DNA from: Thiocapsa bogorovii
GTDB lineage: Bacteria > Pseudomonadota > Gammaproteobacteria > Chromatiales > Chromatiaceae
NCBI RefSeq assembly: GCF_021228795.1
Contig: NZ_CP089309.1
Span: 3,472,001 to 3,536,000, forward strand
Direction: 5' to 3'
Length of the DNA stretch: 64,000 nucleotides
Shown here: in pieces, positions 1-10,245 of the stretch
How positions within the stretch are numbered: the first letter of the stretch is position 1
How the letters are laid out: every line of letters begins with the position of its first letter
Translations under genes and position numbers: made by a program
The notes under the pieces: generated by a model
The model's database searches: none
The model's input: only the letters and a program-made list of their open reading frames with translations
Told to the model about the DNA's origin: nothing

Positions 1-1
1 G

Positions 2-262
2 CGCTTCGTCGACGGACCACGCCAACTCAATGGCATCCTTGCCGGCATGCTTGAGATGCGGTGGTGGGTGTTCACGCTCTTCAATGTCCTTGGCGCCCTA
101 CTCTGGGTCGGTATCTGGGGTCTTGGCACCTTCTATCTGAGCGAGCACGTCCACGCCATCGACGCATTCCTACGCCGGATCAATCCATGGGCTATCGGGA
201 TCGTCTTGACGGCTTTGCTCGCACTGGGCGTTTATCTCTTCCGCGGGCGCCGCGCGAATTGA
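2..262 (+). CDS. DedA/SNARE-associated family membrane protein, C-terminal part
   Basis: The frame is open from the first bases of the window, so the 5' part lies outside. The visible 86 residues begin RFVDGPRQLNGILAG, which resembles the conserved arginine/glycine segment (R-F-x-P-G-x-R) of DedA proteins. Two hydrophobic stretches and a short basic tail (FRGRRAN) follow. DedA proteins are inner-membrane proteins linked to lipid flipping and membrane homeostasis; the substrate here is unknown. The ATG at 47 is internal and not a likely start. The next 300 bases hold only debris, so nothing shows an operon. Confidence 0.75.
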   Translation, partial: RFVDGPRQLNGILAGMLEMRWWVFTLFNVLGALLWVGIWGLGTFYLSEHVHAIDAFLRRINPWAIGIVLTALLALGVYLFRGRRAN

Positions 263-333
263 TTCCGGACGCGCGATCGTCCGACGTATGCAGCCCGATT
301 CAAACTGCGACGAGTGATGTGTAATGCCCGTAA

Positions 334-603
334 TGCGCGGCCGAACAGTCTGACGACAACGTCGTCTGTGACCGATGCGGCATCGTCTTCGAGAAGTACT
401 GGAAATATCAACTTCGGCTGGGCGAGTCCTCGAAGGATCGGCAGATCGCAAAACCGGCACGCATGCAGCTTTTGGCGGACTCAGGTCTGCGCCGCCTGGT
501 TTTGCCGCCGCCGACAGACAGCGACCCGCTGACGCCTTGGCTCAAGGCTTCATTAATCGTCGTGCCGGCGATCTGGGGTCTGCGCTGTCGGGGAGCGGGG
601 TGA
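334..603 (+). pseudogene. Zinc-ribbon protein fragment, no start codon
   Basis: An open frame runs from just after a TAA at 331 to a TGA at 601 without a credible start. It carries a zinc-ribbon-like knuckle, CDRCGIVFEKYWKYQLRLGE, of the C-x2-C-G-I-V-F-x-K-Y type seen at the N-terminus of many uncharacterised proteobacterial membrane proteins. Upstream sequence is missing, and the 3' end runs into the hairpin of the group II intron remnant. It is best read as the leftover of a gene cut by that intron. The parent protein is not identified. Confidence 0.4.
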
Positions 604-661
604 CCTTACGGTCACCCCGCCCCCTAAGAACCGTGTGTGCGACTTTCACCGCACACGGCTC
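587..661 (-). ncRNA. Group II intron domains V and VI (remnant)
   Basis: Positions 628-661 on the minus strand form a 34-nt hairpin that starts GAGCCGTGTGCGG, has a GAAA loop and ends CACACACGGTTC. This is the length, paired form and GAGCC...GGTTC closure of bacterial group II intron domain V. Directly 3' is a second strong stem (GGGGTGACC, loop GTAA, GGTCACCCC; 594-617), which fits domain VI or a terminator stem. The 5' domains are absent, so the intron cannot splice. Confidence 0.6.
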
Positions 662-720
662 AAGCCTTGAAAAGGCACCGTGAAGCACCCGGCGATCAAC
701 GGGGTTGTGGCTGAGACGCG

Positions 721-962
721 TCACGTCACGAGCCATGCAGGAGCCGCTACGGGTCGCCGTCCCCGCTGACGCCCGCGACGCTCGACGAAATAGTCGACCT
801 GTTGCGGGTCTTAGGGGTTGGCGTCGCCGCGGATCTTCACATGGCGTCGAATCGGGATACTCGCCATCCGAAAGAGCGTGACCGATCCGTCCGTGAACAC
901 TCAGTCGCCGCCGTCCCTGTGGGCATAATAGCGATCCTTGAGCCACTTACGGCCTTATTGGG
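721..962 (-). pseudogene. Group II intron maturase, C-terminal remnant
   Basis: Read on the minus strand, this stretch gives KWLKDRYYAHRDGGD, then TLFRMASIPIRRHVKIRG, DANP and DPQQVDYFVERRG. This is the conserved end of bacterial group II intron reverse transcriptase/maturases (family knowledge: LF-x-A-S-x-P-I-x-R-H-V-K-I followed by NP-x-DP-x-x-x-x-YF). Two in-frame stop codons interrupt it, and the reverse transcriptase domains upstream are missing. It lies 5' of the domain V hairpin on the same strand, as expected inside an intron. It is not functional. Confidence 0.7.
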
Positions 963-1329
963 GATGCGGTGACTTGTTCTCCGCGCCCCGAGCTGTGGAT
1001 TCGGCGCGGGGCTGACGTTCCTTTCTAATCAGGTGGTGTTTTGCGCCGGTTGACGACGGTGGTTCGGGTCTACGAAACTCAACGGCGGAGTCTACGAAGC
1101 CACCATAAGCCATTTGCAGCAACGGAGCATCCATGCCGACAACCCAGGAGAATCTCGATCATTGGTCCAACTACGATTGGCAAAATATGGGTGAGGAGTG
1201 GTCGGCGCTTTGGGGTGGGTCCGACAACCTTTGGTTCGGCGCTGTTCTCCCTCGCGTTCGCGACCTCTTGCCGGTCGATGCCCTGGTCGAGATTGCTCCC
1301 GGCTATGGTCGGATCACGCAATACTTGAA

Positions 1330-3017
1330 CCTAAAAAGAGCAGTTAGCGCCCGTCGCGGAGCGTTTTCGGCCCGCGGGCGAGTACACATACCGGCGGTTC
1401 GGCGGCTACGCCGGCGCCGGTAACACCGCCGGCGGCTGCAATTGGCGGCCGTTGAGATACTTCACCAGCGCCCGCGAGAGGAGCCGGTACCAGCGTTGCA
1501 GGGGACTCAACTGCTCCGCAGTTCGGCGCAGCGTGTTGAAGAAGGCCGTGATCTCGCGGCAGGTCGCCTCCACCCACCCGGCTTCGGCATGGGGATGGCT
1601 GATGGTCAGGCGCGTCTGCCCGCCGTGACGGGTCAGTCGTGCCGGTGCGCTGAGCAGCAGCGGGCGGCTGGTGATCGCCTCGGTGTGCCGAGTCGGGTCG
1701 GCCAGGCGCACGAACAGGCTCCACCAGTTGTAGGTCAAGGCGGTGATGCGCGCCATGAAGCGGCAGCGCTTGATGTCGCGGGTGGTGAAGCCGCCCCAGC
1801 CCCAATGGTTCTTGAGCTCGTCGAAGGGATTCTCCGCGTCGGCGCGATCGCGATAGAGTTGCGCCACGCTCAGGATCTCATGGGGCAGCGAGGTCACCAG
1901 CACGGCGTACTCGTAGACGATCGTCTCGTCGGTGAGCTCGGCGAAGCTCAGGCGCAGCTGCTCGGGATCACCCTGCTCGACGACGGCCAGGTCGGCCTTG
2001 ATGCGCCGGCGCAGCACGACGGCGCGCCGGGCACGGCTCCAGCCCGACAGACGCAGGGTCGTCTCGGCCCCCTGCCAGCCTTGACCGGCATCGCACCACT
2101 CGGCATCGCGCATCAGGCGCTCGACGGTCTGCTTGACCTTGGAGGTCATGCGCAGCTTGAACAGATACGGGATCCCCTCCTGCTCGGCCCGTGCCATGTT
2201 GGCTTGGGTGCCCCAATCGCGGTCGCCGCGAATGCACAGCGGCCAGTGCGCCCGCGGCAGGCGCGCGAGCAACTCCCACAGGCCCGGCGCGCTGTACTTG
2301 GACGCGGTTTGGTTGCCGTCCAGCACCTCCACGTCCAGGATCAGACGCAGACCGGCGACGAAATAGGTATGGTAGGTGTGCGAGGGCCGACCCGGCTTGT
2401 GCGGATTGTAGCCTTTGACCGCACCCTCTTGATGCCCGTAGAGCGGCTTGACCGTCACGTCGGCATCGAGAATCCAGGGCACGCCCAGCACCGGCGCCAC
2501 GCAGGCGTCCAGGTGGTTCTGCAACCAGGCCACCCCGTCGGCTTCATCGAGCTTGCCGAGGTTGCGGCGCACCGAGTCCTCGCTCACCACCGCCTCCATG
2601 CCCAGCAGGGCGGCGTTGATGGTGTCGCCGCGCAGGGCACTGATGTGGGCATAGCGCTGATGCCCGGACAGCACCGCCAGGATGGCGGTACCCAGAACGT
2701 CGCGCGTGCTCGGGGCGTTCGGGCTGGTCAGCTTCAGCGGGCAGCTCTCGACCCAGGCATCGAAGCGCCCGCCCAGGCGCAAAAACTCGGTGAAGAACGG
2801 CAGCTGCCCCAGCGGGGTGACCGCCGCCTGCGCATCCCACTCGACGTGGACGCGCCCGCCAAACGTGTCCACCGCAACCGGGCCGGCATGCGGTACCAAT
2901 GCGGTGGTTTCGGGTTCACCCTGCGGGTGAGGGATCGGGTTGCTCATGGGGACCTCCTTGCGCCGATATTTCAGCGGCTTGGATCACTCGAGGCAAGGTT
3001 TAACTGCTCTTTTTAGG
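1330..3017 (-). mobile_element. Complete IS1380-family insertion sequence
   Basis: The element is 1688 bp and bounded by perfect 17-bp inverted repeats (CCTAAAAAGAGCAGTTA). It is flanked on both sides by TTGAA (1325-1329 and 3018-3022), a clean 5-bp target duplication. Length, CCT ends and the single long transposase gene match the IS1380 family. The perfect repeats and intact transposase suggest a recent insertion. Confidence 0.9.
1406..2947 (-). CDS. IS1380-family DDE transposase
   Basis: The 513-residue protein fills the element. The N-terminal ~100 residues contain the family segment around LPFFTEFLRLGGRFDAWV. The RNase H-like core shows the first aspartate in WILDADVTVKPLYGHQ, the second in CIRGDRDWGTQANM and the glutamate in YRDRADAENPFDELKNHWGW, with the Y-R-x-R-x-x-x-E arrangement typical of DDE_Tnp_1. 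The frame is intact and full length for the family, so the enzyme is probably active. It opposes the interrupted methyltransferase gene. Confidence 0.9.
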   Translation of the reverse strand: MSNPIPHPQGEPETTALVPHAGPVAVDTFGGRVHVEWDAQAAVTPLGQLPFFTEFLRLGGRFDAWVESCPLKLTSPNAPSTRDVLGTAILAVLSGHQRYAHISALRGDTINAALLGMEAVVSEDSVRRNLGKLDEADGVAWLQNHLDACVAPVLGVPWILDADVTVKPLYGHQEGAVKGYNPHKPGRPSHTYHTYFVAGLRLILDVEVLDGNQTASKYSAPGLWELLARLPRAHWPLCIRGDRDWGTQANMARAEQEGIPYLFKLRMTSKVKQTVERLMRDAEWCDAGQGWQGAETTLRLSGWSRARRAVVLRRRIKADLAVVEQGDPEQLRLSFAELTDETIVYEYAVLVTSLPHEILSVAQLYRDRADAENPFDELKNHWGWGGFTTRDIKRCRFMARITALTYNWWSLFVRLADPTRHTEAITSRPLLLSAPARLTRHGGQTRLTISHPHAEAGWVEATCREITAFFNTLRRTAEQLSPLQRWYRLLSRALVKYLNGRQLQPPAVLPAPA

Positions 3018-3575
3018 TTGAAAGATGAGTGCAGGTCAATGACCCTTGTTGACCTGACCGAGCGTTGTATCGACGCATGTCGTCAACGATTCGTAGGCGA
3101 CCGGCACATCAGCTACTCCGTCAACGACGGTAAATCGTTGCCGACGGTCGCCGACAGCTCCGCCGACTTGGTGTTTTCTTTCGATTCATTGGTCCATGTC
3201 GAAATCGACGTAATGTCGGGGTACATCGAGGAGATCGCGCGCGTTCTCCGACCCGAGGGCGTTGCCTTTATTCACCATTCCAATATGGCCGCGTTCAAAC
3301 GTCCGGATGGCGAAGGCTTCAGGATCGAGAACAAGCATTGGCGAGGCCGTTCGGTTTCTGCCGACATTATCGCCGCATTCTGCGCAGCATCCGGGTTGTG
3401 CTGCTACCGCCAAGAGCTCGTGAACTGGGGCTGCCCCGACTTGATTGACAGCTTCAGCTACATCGCCCGTCGCGGTTCGTCTCGGGATCGCCGTCGAGAG
3501 GTGATCGAGAATCCCCGCTTTATGCAGGAGAGGATTCGTCTCTCGAAAGAGGGTTGGAAAGCCCCGTTCGCTTGA

Positions 3576-3927
3576 TCCTCGCCAAGCGTGGGCCGATATG
3601 CTCGTCGTCGCGATACACCGCGGCCGGCGAAAGGTGTCGCGATTCCTTCTCGTCCGCCGAGCGGGCGGTGCGGGCATCCAGTCTGGCGACGTCGATTGCG
3701 TCGACCGAGATTGTGCGACACGGTCGCCAATGATCCGGATGCCGACCGTTGACAGGTCAGCGGTATCGACTACAGTCTGAGTATGGCAGCATGAGCGTGA
3801 GGCGCGATGCCGCGAACGCGCTAAAGGGCTCGAAGTCCACTATCGGCGACTGCGCTTGGTTCGTGTCCGCCGGGGTTCGTGTTTGGCCAGTGATCGTGGT
3901 TATATGGAACATCAATCGGGGGCTGAT
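3576..3927. other. Intergenic region, nothing recognised
   Basis: No frame in this 350-base stretch gives a protein-like sequence, and no tRNA, repeat or clear terminator was seen. It separates the broken methyltransferase from an exported protein gene whose promoter must lie here. Confidence 0.4.
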
Positions 3928-4488
3928 ATGCGCAAACATTGGTGGTTGTTGACGGCTTCTTGGCTTGCGGTGGCAGCCGGATCCGCAGTGCTTTGGCAGG
4001 GTACGCGTGAAGCCATGGCCGCCCCGGTCGGGGAAACACCGGCGGTTGCCTGTAGGGCTGCTTCCCTTGCGCTCGCGCAGAATCTGCGATGGGATCATGT
4101 CCGCGTTTGGAATCAAGCCGCGTTCCCTGTGTGGGTGGTCTGCCCCGTCACCAATAATACTGAGGTGTGGTACAACAGTGCTGACGATACGCTCGAATGG
4201 TATGGTCCGGGCAGCGCGTCATTGAGTGTCTGGTTCGATTCAACCGCGGCACCGGGGGCGAGTGTCCTCTGCACGTATTTGGACATCGAACCCGATATCG
4301 TCGACACGTCGGTCACTAATTTCGTGAGTCATACGATCAACGCGCCGGCCTCGCTTCCGGGGGTGACGTCGCAAACCTTCGATCTCAGCCTGTTCAACGG
4401 GTTTGACGCGAGCACGATCACCTGCAGGCTGGATCCCTCAACAGGCCTCAATACCTATCGCGTGTTTTACAGCAAGCCTGTCATCTGA
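3928..4488 (+). CDS. Exported protein of unknown function
   Basis: Start chosen at ATG 3928, because it is followed at once by a signal peptide (MRKHWWLLTASWLAVAAGSA, then a TREAMAAP processing region) and preceded by a GGGGG-type ribosome site. The mature part is about 155 residues with four cysteines and is rich in aromatic residues, threonine and serine (VWVVCPVTNNTEVWY). The pattern suggests a compact periplasmic or secreted beta-rich domain with disulfides. No family is recognised. The following gene is on the same strand, 89 bases away. Confidence 0.6.
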   Translation: MRKHWWLLTASWLAVAAGSAVLWQGTREAMAAPVGETPAVACRAASLALAQNLRWDHVRVWNQAAFPVWVVCPVTNNTEVWYNSADDTLEWYGPGSASLSVWFDSTAAPGASVLCTYLDIEPDIVDTSVTNFVSHTINAPASLPGVTSQTFDLSLFNGFDASTITCRLDPSTGLNTYRVFYSKPVI

Positions 4489-4577
4489 AGGCAAGCAAAA
4501 CATCTAATGGTGTCTTGAGTCTACGCTCCGCCCATCGGAGCGGGCTCAGGCATTCATCCCGACATCTCGGCATATCC

Positions 4578-5456
4578 ATGAATCTCAAGCGTCAAGGTTT
4601 CTGGGATGGGCGTCGCTTTATCGCCCTGCTGGCGATGCTGCTGGCTGTGGCGGCGATCGTCTTCGTCGTGCGCGATCTCTTGGGCCCATCATCGATATCC
4701 GGCGGTAACCTCGCCGGAGCCGGAAGTGAAAGAGCGACCGGATCGCCGAGCGAGGCGACCTACAGCGCGCAGCTGCAGGCCATCGACGATCGCCTGAATA
4801 AATTAACGAGACAGCTGTCTCAGGCCCCACCTGCCGAGACCGACCAGCCAGCTTCCGAGAAAATCAAGTTCCTCGAAGACCAGATTGCCGAACTCATGGC
4901 CAGATCGGATCGAGAAGATGCCGAAAGGCAAGTGTCGCGGGCGAACGCCGCCGAACTTCAGGAAGCGGCCAACGATCCACACCTTCGCCAGCAGTTTGCG
5001 CGGGCGATCCAACAGCAAGAGGAGCGACAGGCGGAGATCGTCGAGGAGTCGTTCGGACAGGAATCAGTGGACACGGGCTGGGCGGTGGAGGCAGCGGAAA
5101 GAATCGAGGGAAGCCTCGCTGCGAGTGACGCATTCTATTTCGCAAAGGTTCTCGATCTGCAATGTCGGACGACGATGTGTCGGGTCGACTTGTCCGTTCC
5201 ACAAAGCGGGGTTGTGCAGAGGCAAGGCGATGGTCAGACTGTTTCCGGGGCGGAAGCGCTCGAAGTTGATCTCGCCGTTTTGGCTGCTGTCTCGAGCGAA
5301 ATGCCTATGGGCTCCATGCGCCGAGAGCCGGACGGTTCGGGTGGCTATACCTACCGCTTCTATCTGCATCGCGAGGGCTATCTTCCACCGAAGGCGCCAA
5401 ACCCGATGAAATCGATGACCGTCGCGGAGATGCGCGCCTATCTTGAGAATCTCTAG
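4578..5456 (+). CDS. Membrane-anchored coiled-coil protein of unknown function
   Basis: Start chosen at ATG 4578, directly before a basic N-tail (MNLKRQGFWDGRRF) and one transmembrane helix (ALLAMLLAVAAIVFVV). A Ser/Gly linker and a glutamine/glutamate-rich heptad region (residues ~60-150) follow, predicted coiled coil. The C-terminal ~110 residues form a folded domain with a cysteine pair (LQCRTTMCRVDL). The layout is a periplasmic protein anchored at its N-terminus with a dimerising stalk. Such pairs often act in envelope processes, but no function can be assigned. It is followed by lnt 60 bases later. Confidence 0.6.
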   Translation: MNLKRQGFWDGRRFIALLAMLLAVAAIVFVVRDLLGPSSISGGNLAGAGSERATGSPSEATYSAQLQAIDDRLNKLTRQLSQAPPAETDQPASEKIKFLEDQIAELMARSDREDAERQVSRANAAELQEAANDPHLRQQFARAIQQQEERQAEIVEESFGQESVDTGWAVEAAERIEGSLAASDAFYFAKVLDLQCRTTMCRVDLSVPQSGVVQRQGDGQTVSGAEALEVDLAVLAAVSSEMPMGSMRREPDGSGGYTYRFYLHREGYLPPKAPNPMKSMTVAEMRAYLENL

Positions 5457-5516
5457 CCGTCGACGGCGTTCAATGCCCCTCATATATCCTGCGGAAAAGG
5501 CCAGGCAGAACGCTCG

Positions 5517-7079
5517 ATGGTCGCCATATGGCCGCGTTCTGGAGTGACTGGGAGTCGAAATACAGCAGTCACTTGGCTCATGCCAATCGGCGCCGCAGTA
5601 TCAAGTGCGCTTCTTTATCGGCTTGCTTTTGTCCTCGATACGCCCTGTTGCCTCCTCTGGGTTGCCTTCGTTCCGCTCATCCTCGTTGCCGCGAATTATA
5701 CGCCCACACCGGCCTTCCTATTTGGATGGCTCAGCAGTTTTATCTTGAACTTCGGTACGGCCGGTTGGGTTCTTGAGATTCCCGGCTTTAGTCTTTCTCA
5801 TGGTCTGTTGCTCGGCGTTTATGCGGGCATCTTTCCGGCGCTCTGGTGTGCGATCATCGCGCTCGCCCGGAGAAGGCGTCTGACTTTGTTATTGCTCGCG
5901 CCGGCGGCGTGGGTCGTTCTCGACTACCTGCGTGCCCATGCGGGACCGCTCGCCCTATCGTGGGGAACGCCGGCATATTGGCAGCACGCCAATCTTCCCA
6001 TTCTGCAACTTGCGTCTTATGCAGGCGAGTATGGAGTTACCTATCTTGTGTTATTCGTCAATTCCGCCATCGCCCTTGGGTTGATGGAACGGAAATGGCG
6101 ATTTCTTGCCGTCGCTGGTATCCCGTTGGCGGTCGTCTTCTCGGCAGGAGCAATGGTTCTGCGGCATGACAGCTTGCCGACGGCATCTGTCCGGGTTGCC
6201 TTGGTTCAGCCTGCATTCTCGGTTGCCGATTTGAAGTCCTTCAGCGGTCCCGAGAAACTCGACGTGCTGGAGCGGTTGTCCGTGGAAGCCGGCAGATCGC
6301 GTCCGGATCTGATCGTTTGGCCGGAGGCGGTCGTGCACGACTGGAGGCGTTCCCCAGGTTTATTGCTTCGCATCGGAAGGATCGCGCAAGAAGTCAACGC
6401 CCCGATCGTTCTGGGGATGTCGGAGAGTGGGAAATCGTTTAACGCCCGAGGGTCAGTCGGGGCTTTGCCGCATGGGCCCGAGGCCCGCTCTCGTAACAGT
6501 GCGGTCTTGGTCAGCGCAAAGGGGGATTTCTCCGGCGTCTACAACAAGAATCGGTTGGTTCCCTTTTCGGAATTCATCCCTTTCGAGGGGTTCGTGAATT
6601 GGCCCGATTGGATACCCCCTCCGGGTCAGCCCATGGCGCCGGGAACGCATCAGGTTGAATTCGAGATTGCCGAGGGTGTGACGGCTGCTCCGATCATCTG
6701 TTGGGAGAATCTGTTCGCCGACTATGTGAGAGGGGCGGTTCGACAGGACACCGACATGGTGCTGCAGCTGGTCAATGATAACTGGGCTGGCCGAACATTG
6801 GCGCCCTATCAGCATGAGGCGGCATCCGTCGTCCGGGCGGTGGAGAATCGTGTGCCGGTCGTGATTGCATCGAATACCGGGCCGTCGCGGATCATCGATG
6901 CCTATGGTCGAATTCTCGCGGAATTGCCGGATCTGTTCACACCGGGCGTTGCCGTCGCGAATGTCCGATCCTCGGGCACCCGGTCGTTTTACTATCGGAA
7001 CGGGGATTGGATGGTGCTGCTGTGCGGGCTTATCGTCACGGTAGTGATCATGTTGGATTTCGTGTTCGGGCGTCGATGA
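5517..7079 (+). CDS. lnt: Apolipoprotein N-acyltransferase
   Basis: The 520-residue protein has an N-terminal block of about six transmembrane helices (residues ~20-215) and a C-terminal nitrilase-fold domain from about residue 225. The catalytic triad is visible: glutamate in LIVWPEAVV, lysine in YNKNRLVPFSEFIPFE and cysteine in APIICWENLFADYVRG. Family role: transfer of an acyl chain from phospholipid to the N-terminal cysteine of lipoproteins at the periplasmic face of the inner membrane. ATG 5517 is used; ATG 5580 (MPIGAAVSSA) is an alternative. Genomes often carry Lnt-like paralogues, so this may not be the housekeeping copy. Confidence 0.85.
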   Translation: MVAIWPRSGVTGSRNTAVTWLMPIGAAVSSALLYRLAFVLDTPCCLLWVAFVPLILVAANYTPTPAFLFGWLSSFILNFGTAGWVLEIPGFSLSHGLLLGVYAGIFPALWCAIIALARRRRLTLLLLAPAAWVVLDYLRAHAGPLALSWGTPAYWQHANLPILQLASYAGEYGVTYLVLFVNSAIALGLMERKWRFLAVAGIPLAVVFSAGAMVLRHDSLPTASVRVALVQPAFSVADLKSFSGPEKLDVLERLSVEAGRSRPDLIVWPEAVVHDWRRSPGLLLRIGRIAQEVNAPIVLGMSESGKSFNARGSVGALPHGPEARSRNSAVLVSAKGDFSGVYNKNRLVPFSEFIPFEGFVNWPDWIPPPGQPMAPGTHQVEFEIAEGVTAAPIICWENLFADYVRGAVRQDTDMVLQLVNDNWAGRTLAPYQHEAASVVRAVENRVPVVIASNTGPSRIIDAYGRILAELPDLFTPGVAVANVRSSGTRSFYYRNGDWMVLLCGLIVTVVIMLDFVFGRR

Positions 7080-7153
7080 ACCTATCTGTTCGATGGGTTC
7101 CCGCCGCTGGGGGAGACGGGAGCGCTCAAGCAGTGGCGCCCCGATACAGATGT

Positions 7154-8302
7154 TCAGGACTCCTCGTCCTCGACCTCCGCCCACGGCGGAATACGAGGAA
7201 CTCTGCGGGCGCGGGCGACGACATCCTCGAGACCTGGACTGTCGATCGAAATCGGGACCGGAAACCCGCGTGCCTCCAGGGCTACTTCCCGTGCTTTTTC
7301 CCAATCGACGATGTCGGGGCCGTCGGCGGTCTTGGTCTCGACCGCCTTCTCCATCGGCTTCAGGCTGCCTTTCCAGCGCTTTTGGTCCTCGGCGAGGGGG
7401 GTGTGGGCCTCCAGGTAGACCTCGCCGGCGCGTGTCCCCACGAGATAAGGCTGATTGACGACCGTGACCTTGGTCCCGATCGGGACCTCCTCGAACAGAC
7501 GAGCGATGTCTTCAGGGTACAGCTGGATGCATCCGTGGCTTACGCGCATCCCGATGCCGAACGGTTTGTTCGTGCCGTGGAGCAGGTATTGGGGCCGGCT
7601 CAGGCGCATCGCGTAGTCGCCGAGCGGATTGTCGGGGCCTGCCGCGACGACGGCCGGGAGCTGCTCGCCCCGCTTCGCGCGCTCCCGGCGGATGGATGCA
7701 GGTGGTGTCCAGGTGGGGTTCTCGGTCTTCTGGATGATCCGCATCTGCCCCAACGGCGTTCGCCAACCCTCGCGACCGATCCCGATGGGGTGGGTGACGA
7801 CCACCTGTGGTTCGCCTTCCTCGCGCTTCGGGAAATAGAACAGGCGCAGCGTCGCGAGGTTGACGACCACGCCCTCGCGCGGGGCGTTCGGCAAGACGTA
7901 TTGGGTCGGAAGGACCACGCGCGTTCCGTCTCCGGGGAGCCAGGGGTCGACGCCGGGGTTTGCCGCGACGATCTCGTCGTGTCCCAACCCATAGCGCCGC
8001 GCGAAATCCGGGAGCGTGTCTTCGTATCGTGCAACCACGACCCGGACGTCCCCGACGACTTCGGTTTCGTCGTCCGGCAGGACGAAACGATCGGCACGCT
8101 CCGGTTCCTCGACGATGTGATGCGAGTCATAGAGGGTCGCACAGCCGCTCAGTGCGAGGCCGGCAAGAAGTGCCGTGCAGCACCGTAGGGGAGCGAGGGC
8201 CCTCGCGGGAGGTGTCGTGCTCGCTCCGCCGGGGTCTGCGCTGTACGCCCAGTTTCCTTGGGCAAAATCCCGGTCCTGCGTGTATTTGGTTTGTGTAAAC
8301 AC
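7154..8302 (-). CDS. L,D-transpeptidase, lipoprotein (ErfK/YbiS/YcfS type)
   Basis: The 382-residue protein has a long N-tail and a lipobox (LAGLALSGC, cysteine near residue 53), so it should be lipidated and anchored. A LysM-like segment (YEDTLPDFARRYGLGHDEIVAANPGVDPW) follows, then the YkuD catalytic domain with the active-site motif SHGCIQLYPEDI. Family role: forming 3-3 crosslinks in peptidoglycan or attaching envelope lipoproteins to it. The start is a GTG at 8302; no better start lies closer to the lipobox. It is divergent from glpK and ends 74 bases from lnt, tail to tail. Confidence 0.85.
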   Translation of the reverse strand: MFTQTKYTQDRDFAQGNWAYSADPGGASTTPPARALAPLRCCTALLAGLALSGCATLYDSHHIVEEPERADRFVLPDDETEVVGDVRVVVARYEDTLPDFARRYGLGHDEIVAANPGVDPWLPGDGTRVVLPTQYVLPNAPREGVVVNLATLRLFYFPKREEGEPQVVVTHPIGIGREGWRTPLGQMRIIQKTENPTWTPPASIRRERAKRGEQLPAVVAAGPDNPLGDYAMRLSRPQYLLHGTNKPFGIGMRVSHGCIQLYPEDIARLFEEVPIGTKVTVVNQPYLVGTRAGEVYLEAHTPLAEDQKRWKGSLKPMEKAVETKTADGPDIVDWEKAREVALEARGFPVPISIDSPGLEDVVARARRVPRIPPWAEVEDEES

Positions 8303-8586
8303 CGAATGACCTCGCTCAGGCAGAGACAGACGATTAGGTTGGCTGCTCGCGCGCCTGGTGGCAAGCGATCTGCCTTTTCACGTACTACACTCAAACGAAC
8401 GTAAATACCAGGCGGAACGCTAGGATGATTGGCCCCGTGCGATCCGAGATCGTTCGGGCAAACGCCTTGCCGCGATCGGCATGGATCCGGCCCGACGCGA
8501 TTGGACGGCCGGGTCATCGGCCTGGAAAAAAAGCGACGACAAGGATGTGCAGACGACACACCACCACCGGAGGCGAGCGTCGACAG
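8303..8586. promoter_or_regulatory. Divergent intergenic region upstream of glpK
   Basis: This 284-base region must hold the promoters for the L,D-transpeptidase (minus) and the glycerol operon (plus). A possible operator-like stretch lies near 8379-8406 (TTCACG...CGAACG half-sites), but it is too weakly symmetric to call a GlpR site. A GGAGG ribosome site lies shortly before ATG 8587. Confidence 0.3.
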
Positions 8587-10098
<1,512 letters not shown>

Positions 10099-10245
10099 CC
10101 CGGCCGCGGACGGCCACTGCGACCATCGGCGGCTGAGGGTGGCCACCCGGAGGCCTGCATTGGTCCTCGAGTGGACAGTCGCTGCCGGGGCCCACTCCCG
10201 GATCGCGGATGCGATCCGGCGCGATTTATCCAGAGGAGCAGCGCT

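Larger units (their letters stand above)
1133..3575 (+). pseudogene. Class I SAM-dependent methyltransferase gene split by an IS element
   Basis: The 5' part (1133-1329) encodes MPTTQENLDHWSNYDW and the motif I segment LVEIAPGYGRITQYL. The 3' part (3023-3575) continues KDECRSMTLVDLTERCIDAC through SADLVFSFDSLVHVE to an alanine at 3572. Removing 1330-3017 and one copy of the 5-bp duplication TTGAA rejoins the halves in frame, giving ~250 residues. Domain order (GxGxx motif I, acidic motif II, DLVFS motif IV) is that of small-molecule methyltransferases; the substrate is unknown. As it stands the gene is disrupted, but precise excision would restore it. Confidence 0.8.

Noticed and set aside
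8379-8406. Possible GlpR operator upstream of glpK
   Set aside because: Half-sites are weak and not symmetric; kept only as a remark in the intergenic entry.
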